This document shows positions 21,360 to 33,327 of a stretch of 64,000 nt of DNA, piece by piece. How positions within the stretch are numbered: position 1 is the stretch's first letter; each line of letters begins with the position of its first letter. A program made the position numbers and the translations under genes. The notes beneath the pieces were generated by a model that worked only from the letters and a program-made list of their open reading frames with translations, was not told where the DNA came from and ran no database searches. The stretch covers positions 1,130,430 to 1,194,429 of the forward strand of contig FJOG01000001.1 of the NCBI GenBank assembly GCA_900073065.1, written 5' to 3'. Origin of the DNA: Phialocephala subalpina. Lineage: Eukaryota; Ascomycota; Leotiomycetes; Helotiales; Mollisiaceae.

Positions 21360-23110
21360 ATGAACATTTTCACAGGGCTCGACCTAAAGCCACGACCTGG
21401 AACACCAATAAGAATTGGATTGACGGGAATTCGCACACATACACCTCTGCTGAAACCCATCAATGGGCCAGCAAAGATTACTCGAGATACTATGCCCGCG
21501 AAGTCTACCAAAAGGGCAGTGGGGACGAAGTCAGCCCTGGTGAAGGCAGAGCAGCAGCAGGAAGAAGATATAAACCGCCTACCGGTAGACATCGATACCG
21601 ACGAAGATAACTCCGTACAGGATATCAAAAAAACACGTTTTGTGAAGGGGTCCTCGAAAGCAACGAGCATAGCGTCTTCGCAAGGGAAAGAATCGCCTAG
21701 ACCCGCGGTCAAGGACAAAATCTCATGGAAGGATGAAAATGGCAAATACCAAGGGACTTCAAGACCGCCAATGAGAGCTACAAGGGGGAATGGGGCTCTG
21801 TCTTCGAGTACGTCAACGAATAGTCCCAAGAGGAGCCGGGAAGAGGGGGAAGGCACCAAGCTTGGTGCTGGAATGCAGGATGGATTAGGCTTTATCAAGA
21901 AAACCAACAAGAGGGTAAAGGGATATGGTGGTTCCAGTCAATCCCAATTAGCATCTTCCCGACGGTCGGCCAAGGGAAAACCCGGTACGTTAAGCAAGTT
22001 CCATAGGGAAGGTCAAGACTAACAAAACTAGATCACAAGGAAGACTCCCCCAAATTCCAAAAGCCAGGAAGTATCCCCAACTCGCCAGACGTACGCTCGT
22101 CTCCTAGAAAGTCATTCAACATACCTCAGCTCGATGGAACCCCCGAATCTACGCCAAAATCAACCAAGAAGTACAGGAAACACGTTTTATCACCCGAGAA
22201 AGAAGAAAAGGAGCAGCCGGCCATCTTCCAGTCGTTTGACATGAGTGACATAAGCGACATAGATGAGTCGTTCAGTCAGCCATCTACGGATCCTGCAAAT
22301 ATGCTGCCCCTAAATCGTCGGGACCCCGAGAAGGAATCCGTCGGATTGCCTCCCTCCACCCAGAATCGCAAATTCGTTGCATATGAGCTAGATAGCAGTT
22401 TGCTCGAGACAGTAGAAGATCTTGTCGGGAAGAATAAGGAGGAAGTATCGGCTCCAACGTATGACGACGACCTAGATCTTACCATGACCCAAAGAGGACG
22501 ATGTCCAATGTGCAATGCAGATGTTGATCCCGCAGAACTCAGGAAGTACGGCACGATGAACATCCGGATGCAGGAGAAGTTCTGTCGAGCTCATCGAACG
22601 AAGACCGCAGAAGATACCTGGGCGGATGAAAATTATCCCACAATCGACTGGGAGAAACTGGATCGAAGGATTTCAAAACACCACTCTCTGATCAAGGAAC
22701 TGATCGAGGGAAAGGATTCCTACTACCGACATCAAATGGAAGAGAAAGTCAACGCAGGCAAGGATCGATCACTGATGAAAATGACCACAAACCTCACCCC
22801 TGGATACTACGGAGCTCGTGGTCTCCGCGCCATCTCAGAAAACATCATGCAGCAATTCACAAAACTGCTCAAAAAGCGGATGGTAGAAGACAAATTAATG
22901 TCAGCTCGAGGCTTCACACCTTATGTACAATCTGTACTTGTACCAGAAGTTGCATCACGCCTCATTCAGAAGGACATGAAAGTCACATTGGAAAGAGCTA
23001 GAGAGATTCTTACCGAGAGTGTTGAGGTTGGAGAATTGTTGAACGAGGAAGTTAGAGATGTGGTTACGAAGACTGTGGATGATAGTGAGGAGGAGAGTGA
23101 TGATGATTAG
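21360..23110 (+). CDS. RTC4-domain protein (restriction of telomere capping 4)
   Basis: Named for yeast Rtc4, whose loss affects telomere capping phenotypes; the biochemical role is unknown. Exons 21360-21984 and 22032-23110 with a 47-nt intron; 567 aa. The first half is disordered, basic and Ser/Pro-rich, likely nuclear, with motifs such as GKESPRP and NSPKRSREE. The C-terminal domain (about residues 350-567) carries GRCPMCNADVDP, then FCRAHRTKTAEDTW, YPTIDWEKLDRRI, and RGFTPYVQSVLVPEVASRLI, which match the RTC4-like domain order. It ends in an acidic tail. The first in-frame ATG is at 21360. Within 5 kb of the TLS1-type gene. Confidence 0.82.
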
Positions 23111-23980
23111 ATTCGAAACTTTGAGACCTTGCTTTGTATTGCATTTTCATGACGCTTGAGCATTTGCAGGAGTTATGGCCAGGGTATACTTGTATGGATG
23201 GATGTTTTCGGACTTGCCCATGTATAGAAATTATGGCGCCAGCTTTTGGAATCGAGAGCAATGGATATGCTTGTATCAGATGCACCGCTTTTCCTGAATT
23301 TTTGGCTTTGCTGACCGTGATATGGAACGTACGTCTGAGGTTGTGACTTCTCGATGACCCAAGTTCGGCAGATAGGCTTTGAAGAAACTACAGTCCGTTT
23401 CCATTTCAAGCCTCCTTCCAAGGTTTTGTCCCGGTGTCAAGTTGAGACACTCAATCATTTACATTGTTGTTCCACGGAACCGACATTCGCATGTCAATTA
23501 AAACGCACTCAGAGTGCCTTCAAATCTTGAATGGAGGAATGGAGGAAGCGAGTAGAAAACACTTAGAGACTCTCAGTCCAGTCACCAGTGGCAAACTTCT
23601 CCCTCAACCGGAGGCCCGAGAAGTACAACGCGAATAGAAACTTAAGATTTGGACTAGAAGGAAGGATCCAGAGAGAGGACTTGGAGGGAGGTTTTGGAGT
23701 GGTGTTAGCACTGTATTGCGGCCATCATTTTGAAGTAAATGGTTGCATACAAGCGTGTCAGGACGTGGGCTGTTTGGAAACAATCGAGCAAGAGTATCAC
23801 TCTGCTAAGATAAAACCGTGAAGTGTCTGCAGAAGCAATTTTCATTTGTATGTTATCCTATTCAGCGTCATCATGAGCCATTCTGTCATTCCGGATGCTG
23901 TTGAAATAGCCAAATGAGAAGCCAAAGAGAAATGCTCCGATGCTCATTGTTGACTTAACATGGAAGAGGTTCAAAGCACC
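23111..23980. other. Intergenic, convergent 3' regions
   Basis: No gene seen. It contains CAAGTTGAGACA at 23438, the same 12-mer as at 9488 in the repeat-like region. Otherwise it is ordinary 3' flank. Confidence 0.35.
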
Positions 23981-25163
23981 TCAAACTTTCCTCTTCCAAG
24001 CCACAACCCTGACCTTGAGCGGTTTACGACCTGCCCTCACGCGTCTGTACCTACGCTCATCCTCAGCAACCATCCTACCACTCAACTCAGAGATGTCGAA
24101 CGGGCTTCTGTCCTCATGAAGCTGCACCCAGCCCGCATAGTTGATTTTCACCATTCTCCTCCGCCCATCTACACACCATTGCTCCAGGTCCCTCAACTCG
24201 ATTGACGCATCCCCAAGCCAAGATTTTTCCTCACATCCAAGCATAAACGTCAAAGTCTTGAGCTTCAGACAAAACCGGTCGGACATGTCAGATGCCCATT
24301 GTATGCTATGCGGTATAGGCCGCTTGATATCAAGAGGAATAGCAAGATGTTCGATTTGATGCAATCCCAGAAAAGCCAACGAGAGGGCCTGAACCCTGTT
24401 GTCCAAGGAATGATCCATAGGCCGGAAGAACAGCGTGTCACGTTCCGGGACAAAGGCCGGTTGAGGGTTTGAGGTCGCTGGTAAATGATATCTATTGCAG
24501 AATGTCAGCATCTTGCTCTATGTTGAGTAGAATTTAAACTCACCGTGGAGAGAATAACCGGACCCGTGACATTGTCCTAACATCGGGGTTTAATGCTAAT
24601 GCTTGAGCAACGTCTCTGCTTTCTTTACAGACAGAATACAATGGATCGTATCGTCTGTGATTGACTATTCGTGGGCATGAAGGACCGGTATAGTACTGAA
24701 TCTCAATAAACTTAGGGTTCAAAACGGCTTGCTCCCAGACTTGTAGGCGAAGTTCGGTAGGAAGAAGGCCGAACTGAGGAAAGCATGAGAGATCTCTTGC
24801 GGAGCGTATTGGGAATGGAAAGTTTGATGGTGATATTGCAGGTTGTTGAGTTGCCAAAGCGCTTGCGGTATTACCAACGGATAGAAGCGATGGTTGCTGG
24901 GACCCCGTGTCGAGCTTCGTTGCAGTTTTGAATGGATTTGCTCGATACGCTCGAACTGAGTTCACAGTCGGCCATCTTTCAGATGGTGGAACAAGCTGCC
25001 GCAATTTTTCCGCAGACTCGATACGCACCCTGATCAGCTGCCGTTGCTGCTGGAGTTTCCTGGCCTCGATTTTCTCGTTGAAAGTTGGCGTCTTTACTTT
25101 GGGCGTAAGTCGGCCTAGAGAAGCCCGTGTAGGTCTCATGTACTTTGGTGTTTCTGGATCCAT
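23981..25163 (-). CDS. 2EXR-domain protein
   Basis: Fungal protein with the 2EXR domain, an F-box-like N-terminal module (FPQFGLLPTELRLQVWEQAV here) common in Leotiomycetes and Sordariomycetes; function unknown. Exons 25163-24544 and 24491-23981 with a 53-nt intron (GTGAGT...ATAG); 376 aa. Residues 1-120 are basic and disordered, with an Arg/Gln-rich helix (EARKLQQQRQLIRVRIES). The 2EXR core starts near residue 130 and runs through SVCKESRDVAQALAL. The C-terminal half is leucine-rich and irregular, as in LAFLGLHQIEHLAIPLD. Convergent with the RTC4-domain gene and divergent from the TLS1-type gene. Confidence 0.82.
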
Positions 25164-25721
25164 AGCGATCTGGAGAAAGAAAGAAGAGTTGGAGGGACTT
25201 GCGCGAAGACTCGAGGCTCTTTGAAGAAGGCTGGGCTTACTCTTTCGGCTAGGCAGCTGCAGGCAGACTGGGCACTACCAATACTCGGAATTCAACGTCC
25301 GTCTTCCTCGTAGAAGAGGTAAGTCTTGTAAAATGGAAAAAATGTTGAGTAAACGTTAAGATGCGCTGGAAAACAAAAGTTGAACGCCAAAGATTCAAAA
25401 GGGAAAGTAGAGCTTCGAGGGAAGTCGCGACACGCCGACACGTCATAAGTACCTTCCGTTGCGAACTCACTCGAGAACCTCTCATTTTTCGGAATAGAGC
25501 CTTGTGCATCACTCGAAGGGCTGTAAAGCTTAAGCTTAAGCTTGTAGTTGATTCGACATTAGGATTGTTACAAGAAGAAAGTTTATCAAGGGAGAGGGAG
25601 AGAAGTTATTTCATTTTGACCTAAGATCTGCCAATTTCAGACCCCTGTTACCCCAGATTTCACATCAACCTGCAACCTCGAGTCTCCAGCCTCTCGCACT
25701 ATTCCACAGCAACACTCCAAC
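25164..25721. promoter_or_regulatory. Divergent promoter region, 2EXR gene / TLS1-type gene
   Basis: A 558-bp space between divergent starts. A small minus-strand frame at 25512-25249 lacks any support. AAGCTTAAGCTTAAGCTT at about 25527 is a short direct repeat that is also palindromic. Confidence 0.4.
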
Positions 25722-26960
25722 ATGGCTTCTCCACCTCCCGAATCCCCAAACGCGATACTATTCCGACCCAGCAAGAAGCGCAAAGTCTACCGCCAGCGCA
25801 CAGCCGCCGACGACGAAGAAACCACAGCAGCCTCCCCTCCCTCAACAGCAACACCCCTCTCCCCATCCACGAACCCACAAAGCCTCGACGAGTTGATCTC
25901 TTCGGCTAGCAACAACCCAGTCAACAATGGCGGCGAAGAAGTCGAAGGCGTGCCTGTATCCATGGCCGAGATCCTCCGAATGCGAAAGATGAAGAAACGC
26001 GTAGGAGGGGTAGAATTTCGCGCCGAGACACAATCGCATACGCCGAAAGATGATTCACAAGCCCTGGTACCTCATACTGAAGCTTTGGAACAAGCTGGGG
26101 GATTGGCAGAGAATGGAGTTCCGAGGAAGTTCGCGCCGCAGACGGGCGCGGTGGGAGATGTGAATAGACATATGTGAGTGCTTCCATGGAATGGAACCCT
26201 GGATGCTGGGACAAGGATGGTGACTGACGAAGGAAGGATGGCATACATAGATTCTGAATTAGCTAAACGTCGAGTACTTGAAGGTGCACATGGACCGCCT
26301 TCTTCTATATCACATATGGGAGCTAGCAAGGGATCATCAGATCACAAGAGCACTTCGAAAGACAAATCAGATGTCCAACACCAGCCAGCAGCGCTTGGGA
26401 AGCTTCAGGAGGTCGATCTTGGGGACGATGTCCGATCGAGGAATGTGGAGCTCACAGATCGTGCGAGACGGATACAAAATGGCGAAACTATAATTGAAGA
26501 GGATTCGCAAAATGGCAAAGGAAAGGGAAAGCCTGGGAAGATCAGATTAGGCCCAGATGGGAAGCCATGGCGAGGACGTAAGAGGAGAGGTAGCGATGAT
26601 ATTGCGAGAGACAAATTGGTCGAGGAAGTTCTCAGGGAGAACAGACGTATGCCCCTCCATCTTCCCTTTCAGTATCCTGGCTAACAATCCACAGTGGAAA
26701 TCTACGAAGAGCCAATACCCCAAAAGCCATCAACAGGAGACGACCAAGCAGCAGATGACAGAATAGCAGAAGAATTCAGAAGAGAATTCATGGACGCAGT
26801 GTCTCAACGACAACGAAAGAAAGCTGGTCCTCCTCAACCTGCTGCTAGGACCGCCGCTGGGAAGAAAGAAGAAGAAGTCATGAAGGGTCCGAAGCTGGGT
26901 GGTAGTAGGACTGCGAGAGCGGCGATGAGAGAGGCGATGTTGAAGGCTGGGAAGAAGTAG
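25722..26960 (+). CDS. Hep59/C9orf78 family splicing factor (Tls1-like)
   Basis: Relative of human C9orf78 (Hep59) and fission yeast Tls1, a spliceosome-associated protein that affects splicing and, through it, telomere length and heterochromatin. Exons 25722-26173, 26237-26646, 26695-26960; introns 63 and 48 nt; 375 aa. Seen: FRPSKKRKVYRQR at the N-terminus, SMAEILRMRKMKKRVGGVEF, the join NRHMMAYIDSELAKRR (family core), then a basic GKIRLGPDGKPWRGRKRRG stretch and EVLRENRLEIYEEP, and a Lys-rich end. No signal or membrane segment; a nuclear protein is expected. Confidence 0.88.
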
Positions 26961-29900
26961 GCTTTGCCTTGACCGAACATAATATCAATCGATCGTAGCC
27001 ATGCTCCAGGTTGGGAGTAGTATCAAGTGAGGTGTTTCATTGTGGTATCTTGATTTGTCGGATGAGGGGCGGCTGTGATAATCACACCTTGACGACGCAT
27101 TGCCAGATGTCACCCCACCTCGGACAACCACGTTGTGTTTCTTCTCGTATTAAAGTCCTAGCTTATGCTTCACGTTTAGAAGGTTGACATGTTATCAGTT
27201 CAGCTTCAGGCCATCCCCTCGCCTCCCCTCGCTTCCACCCACAAGCGTCGAAAAGCGAGCCCCCTTCTCCTAAAAAAAAAAAGACCAAAGAGCCAGCCAG
27301 GAAATAAAAATGTAAAAAACTAACGTGTCATCATGGCAAGGCCTTTTCAGACTGTCAGATAAAACCCGGATCACAGAAGTATGGCTGGTAATAGCTAAGA
27401 GTCGAAACGGGGCCGGCTTTCACTACCTTGTTTGCACAAGCTCAACGGCACCTGCGCCCAGTGATACTCCGTCAAACTCTCCAGTTTTTGTTGGTTAAAT
27501 TAAAAGTGCTTATTTAAATCTATATAGGTATTTGTGGGGTGTGGCGTAAAATGGGGGAGGTTTGGGTGGAGGTATGTGCTCTAGTGTTGGTTGGATTGGG
27601 TTGCTTTCTTGCTACAGCATTTGATCATGGCACTCACTTTTAGTAGTGTGGGCTTGTGGAATTGGGTTTCGAAAACGTATAGATTTTTTGCTTGCGGTTT
27701 TTCTTTTATCACTGGAGTTTCGAAGCACCGAAGCTTCATGTTTTCGGTCTGTCATATTTCATCTTCATGCTTTTATTTCTATTCGTATTGTGCATTGCGG
27801 AGGCTGGGCACTTTCAACGTCAACACACCTGTGTAGATGTCCTCTTTTTCATCTTTTCAATTGGCCCCGGCCAAGCCCCAGTGTGCATTTCTTTCCTCTG
27901 TCGCACTTTCTGTGCGTGCTGATTACCGTTGGAAGACTTCCCTCCTCTGTTTGCCAACCTCGCCAGCTTCACTTTTGCGACTATCAATCTCATGACTGCA
28001 ACGTGCGCCGATCTTCCCTGGAATTTCTGCGTGCTCTTCAACGATCACAAGGCACTTTTGCGAAGTTCATTAATATCGGAAGCCCCCTTTTAAGCGAGAT
28101 GCTCCGCGCGCGACGAGATGAGGGTCGGAATTCTCAAGTCGCGATGATGATCCACTGCCAGCCCACTGGCGAGGGGCCACTTTGTTGCGTCATGTGGTGT
28201 AGGACCGGAAGTTGTTTCGACTACAGCAAGGACCTTGAAGGGAGGATCGGAGGCAGAGTATATATAGACACCTTCCTGAGGGTTTCCGATAGTAATCTTC
28301 CAACAAAGAACGACCTACGAGAAATGGCTTCGGGGTTCTCCTGCACCACCAGATACTGCAGCTGTGAGATCCCATATCACAAGCTGTCATTCTGACCTCG
28401 AAAGCAATTGCTCAAGCCGTATCACCGCCTCAGGTGCGAATCCCGAGTCATCTTTTTCCATCTTTTTCTCTTGTCGTCTATGTTCTTGCTGTCAATTTTG
28501 CGTTTCATTTGTTCGATACTGTTCCATTCCTAGAGAAGCCAAAGGTCGGACTACCTCACGTTCGACTCCAGTGAAGCTCGGAATAGAGATGCACTTAACT
28601 GGTGATGATTCTACAGCGTGCCAGCTCCGACCATGGTCTGGTGCGTGTACGGCTATGGATGTTGTGAACTTCCTCGGATAGTGAGGGTTGGGTTTATATG
28701 TCTTGAAGTTGCTTGATTCGAGGGAAGATGTGGAGAAAGGTGGTGAATTTGAAGAAGCCTTCCAATTCCTTGAGTCTTGACACTGATGCATCTACTGCCC
28801 TTCTTACATTTAGTGTAGACTATATCAGAGAGCAGCTGCACTATATCTTCCCACAAGTCAAGGGTCAAGGAGAAAGAAGAATCCTGATTATAGCTCTGCT
28901 CCAAACCTCGGCGATCAGACACGAACTTATTCACCAGTGCGCAGCCTTGCACATTGTTCGAGTGAAGATAGTGCTGCCACGGGTCTCCGAAGATCGACAG
29001 GTATATATTTAAGCTCGATTTCCTGAATGCCAGCTCCATAAGCACCTCTCCCAGCAATGACTTACTAAGGATACTCGGATGAGAGTTCCTTCGACGGAGC
29101 CAATGCTCTTAACGTCTTCTTAGGTTACCCGCTTGTGATCATGACACAGCGTAGCTTCTCCACTTCCCTCAAGTAGCTTTGATACGAAGTACGTAGGGTG
29201 TTTCAACTTAAGATGGAGATTTGCTGTTACTGATTTTTCATTGTCAATACCCCACTTTCCCCTTTTCTTTACACTCAAGGCTACTCCAATTCCTGGGCCA
29301 AGTCAGAAGGAAATTTCGCGACTTATGTACCCGCTTAACGTCTCGAAGGGACTAGCGACTTGCGCGCGAGTCACCTTGTTTTGGGGTGATGATTCACCAA
29401 GAGCGCAGCACCGCACAAGCCGGATTACAACCGTGCGAGTTTAATTCACGCCTAGTGTCTGAAAGCAAGGTGTAACTTGCGTGACTCCTCTTCCTTCAAA
29501 ATGAAGCTCACATGGTCAGGCTGAGTCAGAGCACGACTTTGTGACTTGGATTGACACCCGGCGTCTCAAACAAAAGCATAATATGCGTGAATCATCCCTC
29601 CAAACAAAAGTTTTCCGTTGAGCTAGGCTAACAATACGTCTAGCTGCAACTTCGCATGAGTATAGGGTCTCCTATGGATACGTCACATCCGCATCATCGA
29701 CTAGGAATCTGGATGAGGACTCCGATGATAAGTGGAGCAATTGTAACGATGTGTGATGAGTCCCATCAAAAACTAGTAGTTTCACCCTTTATACCCAAAG
29801 ACACCTCTTACATACTCTCGTTATTCGTGGAAACGAGGCTTAGGTATGGTGAATCAGGTAGCGGACGTGAAATTCGTGAACTAAATGGGGAGGTGGCGTC

Positions 29901-30921
29901 ATATGTGAGTTCTTTGATTGAAATTAGGCGTGAATCTAAGGATGACTCAAAGGAAGAGGTAAGAAGGATACATCTGGGCAAGTATAAATTGCTGTCCCTA
30001 CCAGATCCTGCTCGGCATATACCCGTTCTCTTGCAGCTTCTGTGGCATAGAGCAAGGACGTGGGTGAAGTTCTGAAAATGCGTACTATGAAGGATTACAT
30101 GTGAATAAAGGTTTGAATACAGTATTCTAAATGTCCCAGTACATGCACTATTTAAGACTGCGATTGAAAGTAGATAGATGCAAAGAGAGATTTTTGGTAA
30201 GATTACAAATCCGAAGTATAAAGATGAGATGGCTACCCAAAGCATTGACAGCCACTCAAACTTGACAACAAAGAAATGTTATGAGACGAAACATGTGCTG
30301 CTTGAATACGATCGTAATCTGAAAGAAAAAACAAGCCATATATGCTATCCCTAAGAATCCTTAGGAACCCATGCATATTTCAAACCCCATGATGATCTTC
30401 TTCTTGCTGGAAGGCCTGACAGTGGTGTGTGGATTGACAGTGATGATTTGCTTCCTCGTAATACCCACGGCGGGGTATATATACTATGGAAGACCTCTGA
30501 TCAAAGTTCGTGACTTGACTCGGAACAGAAAGGCATGCTGATGTGACTCATAGAGTCGTAGTGAAAGAGATATAGGCATGCCCACCAGACCTTGAACATA
30601 GATCTGGAAAGCAAAGGCACTTGCCATTCATGCCAGTGTATCTGGCAATGCGATATTCAAATAGGAGAACAGTTCATTCATATTGGACATTAGTGTAGAG
30701 AGTATCATGATCCTATGCTGAAGGGGATAAGAAACCCGCCCAGCACCAAGCTGAAATGCAACAGATATGTGAAAGGAAACGCAGAAAAACACCGCACCTA
30801 TGTACTCATCCTCCATCGTCCCCCAACGTCCCTCGTCCTGTGTTAGCCCAATCGATATCCCATCCTCTATATGACATAATTTTCCTTCGTTTCGTTCATT
30901 TTCTCTTCATCATCTGGTCAT
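26961..30921. other. 4-kb gene-poor region
   Basis: I can support no full gene here. There is an A10 run near 27276-27285. A TATATATAG box (28260-28268) sits 56 bases before an ATG at 28324 with a short Cys-rich start (MASGFSCTTRYCS). GT-AG joins could extend that to a small protein ending near 28600, but the model is weak. The minus-strand frame 29057-28653 (134 codons) and plus frame 29656-30075 (139 codons) read more like proteins than noise, without a family I can name. They may be decayed genes. Confidence 0.35.
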
Positions 30922-32572
30922 TCAGACCTTGATCAGCTCCTTCAACCGCTTCTCAATGGTCTGTCGTCCATTGTACGTCTCCCATACCTCATGCGGAGCT
31001 TTATTAACAATGTCCCAACTCTTCAAATTATTCGTCAAACCACTCAAATCTTTCTGCTTCTTCTCCCACGTACTATCCCTCCTAACCTCAATACCCGAAC
31101 TGATAAGCGCCAATGGCGTACCCTCCTTCTGGATATTTCTTGCGCTGCTAACCTCATTCTTGCTCAACGAATCCGCAACAAGGGATTCTTGAAGCTTAGC
31201 CTTGATGTACTTTCCATTCTGGTGAGATGAACGACCATAAACACGATCTTCGCGAGTGCGACCTTTGACCATGGCGGCTGGGATACGGTCCAGTCCGAGA
31301 GGAGAGATGATACCCCATGCCCAGAGAAGAAAGCCTCGTGATGGAGCGCCGACCTTGTACAGCAGGTCTTCGTGCAGGGGATCGATGAGCAATATGCCTT
31401 TGACGTCGCGGCCGTGGCGGGAGGAGAAGATACGGCTGTAGATACTGCCAATTCCGGCAGAGGCAAGAACCCATGGACCTTCTTCTCCGGCACGAGCAAG
31501 AGCTTCGGAAAGCACGTCTGCTGACATGCCGGCGGAGAATGGAGAGGGAGCATTGTCAGACCAGCCGAGGCCCGGACGATCCGAGTAACAGTATCTGCTG
31601 ATGCTTCCATTTGCGAGGGCATTCTCGGCGAATAAGGCCATGCTGCCGGCGAAGGGACGCTCTCCTGCTTCGAAGAGGACTGTTGGTACTTTCACGCCAT
31701 TGTGTGTGGTTGTGTTGCCCTCGCAGAAGAGGTGGATTCGGTACTTGTCGCCGTCAACGTAGTAACGTTCTCCTGGAGGTGCAAGAGACGAGTCGCGACC
31801 ACGGAGGATGAGAGTTGCGGTCATGAGTACTGCTACAATAGCAATAACGATCAAGACAATGGTCGACAGAAGGACGGCGAGCCATTCTGCGAGAGTGCGA
31901 CGAGTCTCATAGCGGCCGGTAAGACGTTCTTCTTCCTCATGCTTGCCCCAAGTGACGATCCTGTCTGTGAAGACGGTCCAGACGCCGATGAGAAGTGCCC
32001 ATACAACGCTGGCGATTCCAACCCAACCTTCCTCGAATCGAACCTGTGGGACAGCCACAATCATGATCATGTCGATCAAAAGAATGACTGAGATGACCAG
32101 ACATGATACTTGCGCGGCCTTGGAGGGTGTTGCGAAGAACAGCAGGACAGTGAGGAGCAGACCGAGAGTTAAGGTGGTGTATGAGAAGTCGAAGAATCCG
32201 GAGCCACGAGAGTGCATGCCCGGTGGGCTGACGAAGATTGAGACCAGCAAAAGCACCCACCAGATGAAGGTGATTACTGTGAAGAGGACTGTGAAGTACC
32301 GAAGAAATCGAACACTCCAAAGGTTGTATGGAGATACCTAAGCCTGTTAGTAGGGCCCATGGGATGTTTGATAAAACGTGAGTGCTTACAGCGGGGTCAC
32401 TAGGGCTCAGATACCCTTCGTGAGGTGGTGGAGGAGGATTATGGGGTAGCAGCCGTGTGCGTTCGTTTGCTTCAGACGCGCGGGGTTCGCTGGGCTCTGG
32501 TCCACTTCCATTCTGAGGAGCTGCACCCTCAGGGTCATCGTCATCTTTCTTCGTTCCCCAGAGGGATACCAT
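30922..32572 (-). CDS. DUF2417 membrane protein with alpha/beta hydrolase domain
   Basis: Fungal DUF2417 family, often annotated as a mitochondrial integral membrane protein; no known substrate. Exons 32572-32390 and 32337-30922 with a 52-nt intron; 532 aa. The first 61 residues are hydrophilic and Pro-rich (ERTRLLPHNPPPPPHEGYLS). Then come about five or six membrane segments (for example YFTVLFTVITFIWWVLLLVS, and the helix ending in ILRGRDSSLAPPG). The C-terminal hydrolase fold includes VPTVLFEAGERPFAGS, YCYSDRPGLGWSD, VLASAGIGSIYSR and ILLIDPLHEDLL. The nucleophile elbow position reads SAGIGS, so the usual GxSxG is not intact: either a divergent elbow or a non-catalytic fold. Confidence 0.85.
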
Positions 32573-33327
32573 CTTGGCAATTAATCTGAGAAGAGCTGTG
32601 AATGCTGTCTCGGTGTGAAAGCACGAACACTTTTCGTATATTTGAAGCTGCTGTTAGAGAGTAAAGATCAAGAACCCAAGGAGGGAAGAAAGCAGGGTTC
32701 AGCAAACAGAGCTGCGCAATCGAGCTAATGCTGCATATGATGCGGAGTCCTAAGTTGGTAACTAACTCACATGTAGTTAAAGGGGGAAGCTTGGGAGGCG
32801 TATATGGTACGGGCTTGAATCTAGAAACTTAATATTGTTGCGTGACATCATCCCGCTGCACTCGCTCATCCACATTCGATTTTCGAGGCGGATGATGGAG
32901 GATGGTAAAATTGCTCATGGAAAGCTCGTGATAGCGCTAGGGTAGTACATAACGGATGTGCGTTGACTTGATGGAAGATATATGTTTCGAAATGTCTGGG
33001 CATACATAGGAAGACCACAATTCGTGAATGTTGAAGTTGATTGATATGGCCATAGAGAAGATTGAGAGATCCGCGTCACCCCAGCCACACCAAAAAGTCC
33101 AAGCTCCTCACCCCACCTAGCCCACTTCGATGCAGCCCCCTATCTTATCGCTAAGCGAGACCAAGATTGACCTCGAAATGTTCCTCAGATTCAAACAACA
33201 TAAACAACTCCTTGACTGGATCCTTACAAACCGACCATCTTCTCAAACCCAATTCACTTGGTGACGCGCTGACTGCATACTCCCCTCACATCTCAGATGC
33301 TTCCTCTCTCATAACAATCAGCCCACC
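32573..33327. promoter_or_regulatory. Divergent promoter region, DUF2417 / PME-1
   Basis: A 755-bp space between divergent starts. No RNA gene or repeat recognised. Confidence 0.4.

Noticed and set aside
27646..28395. 249-codon plus-strand frame
   Set aside because: Composition is a mix of Cys, His, Ser and Arg without domains or periodicity. It overlaps other open frames and a TATA tract, and has no splice or family support.
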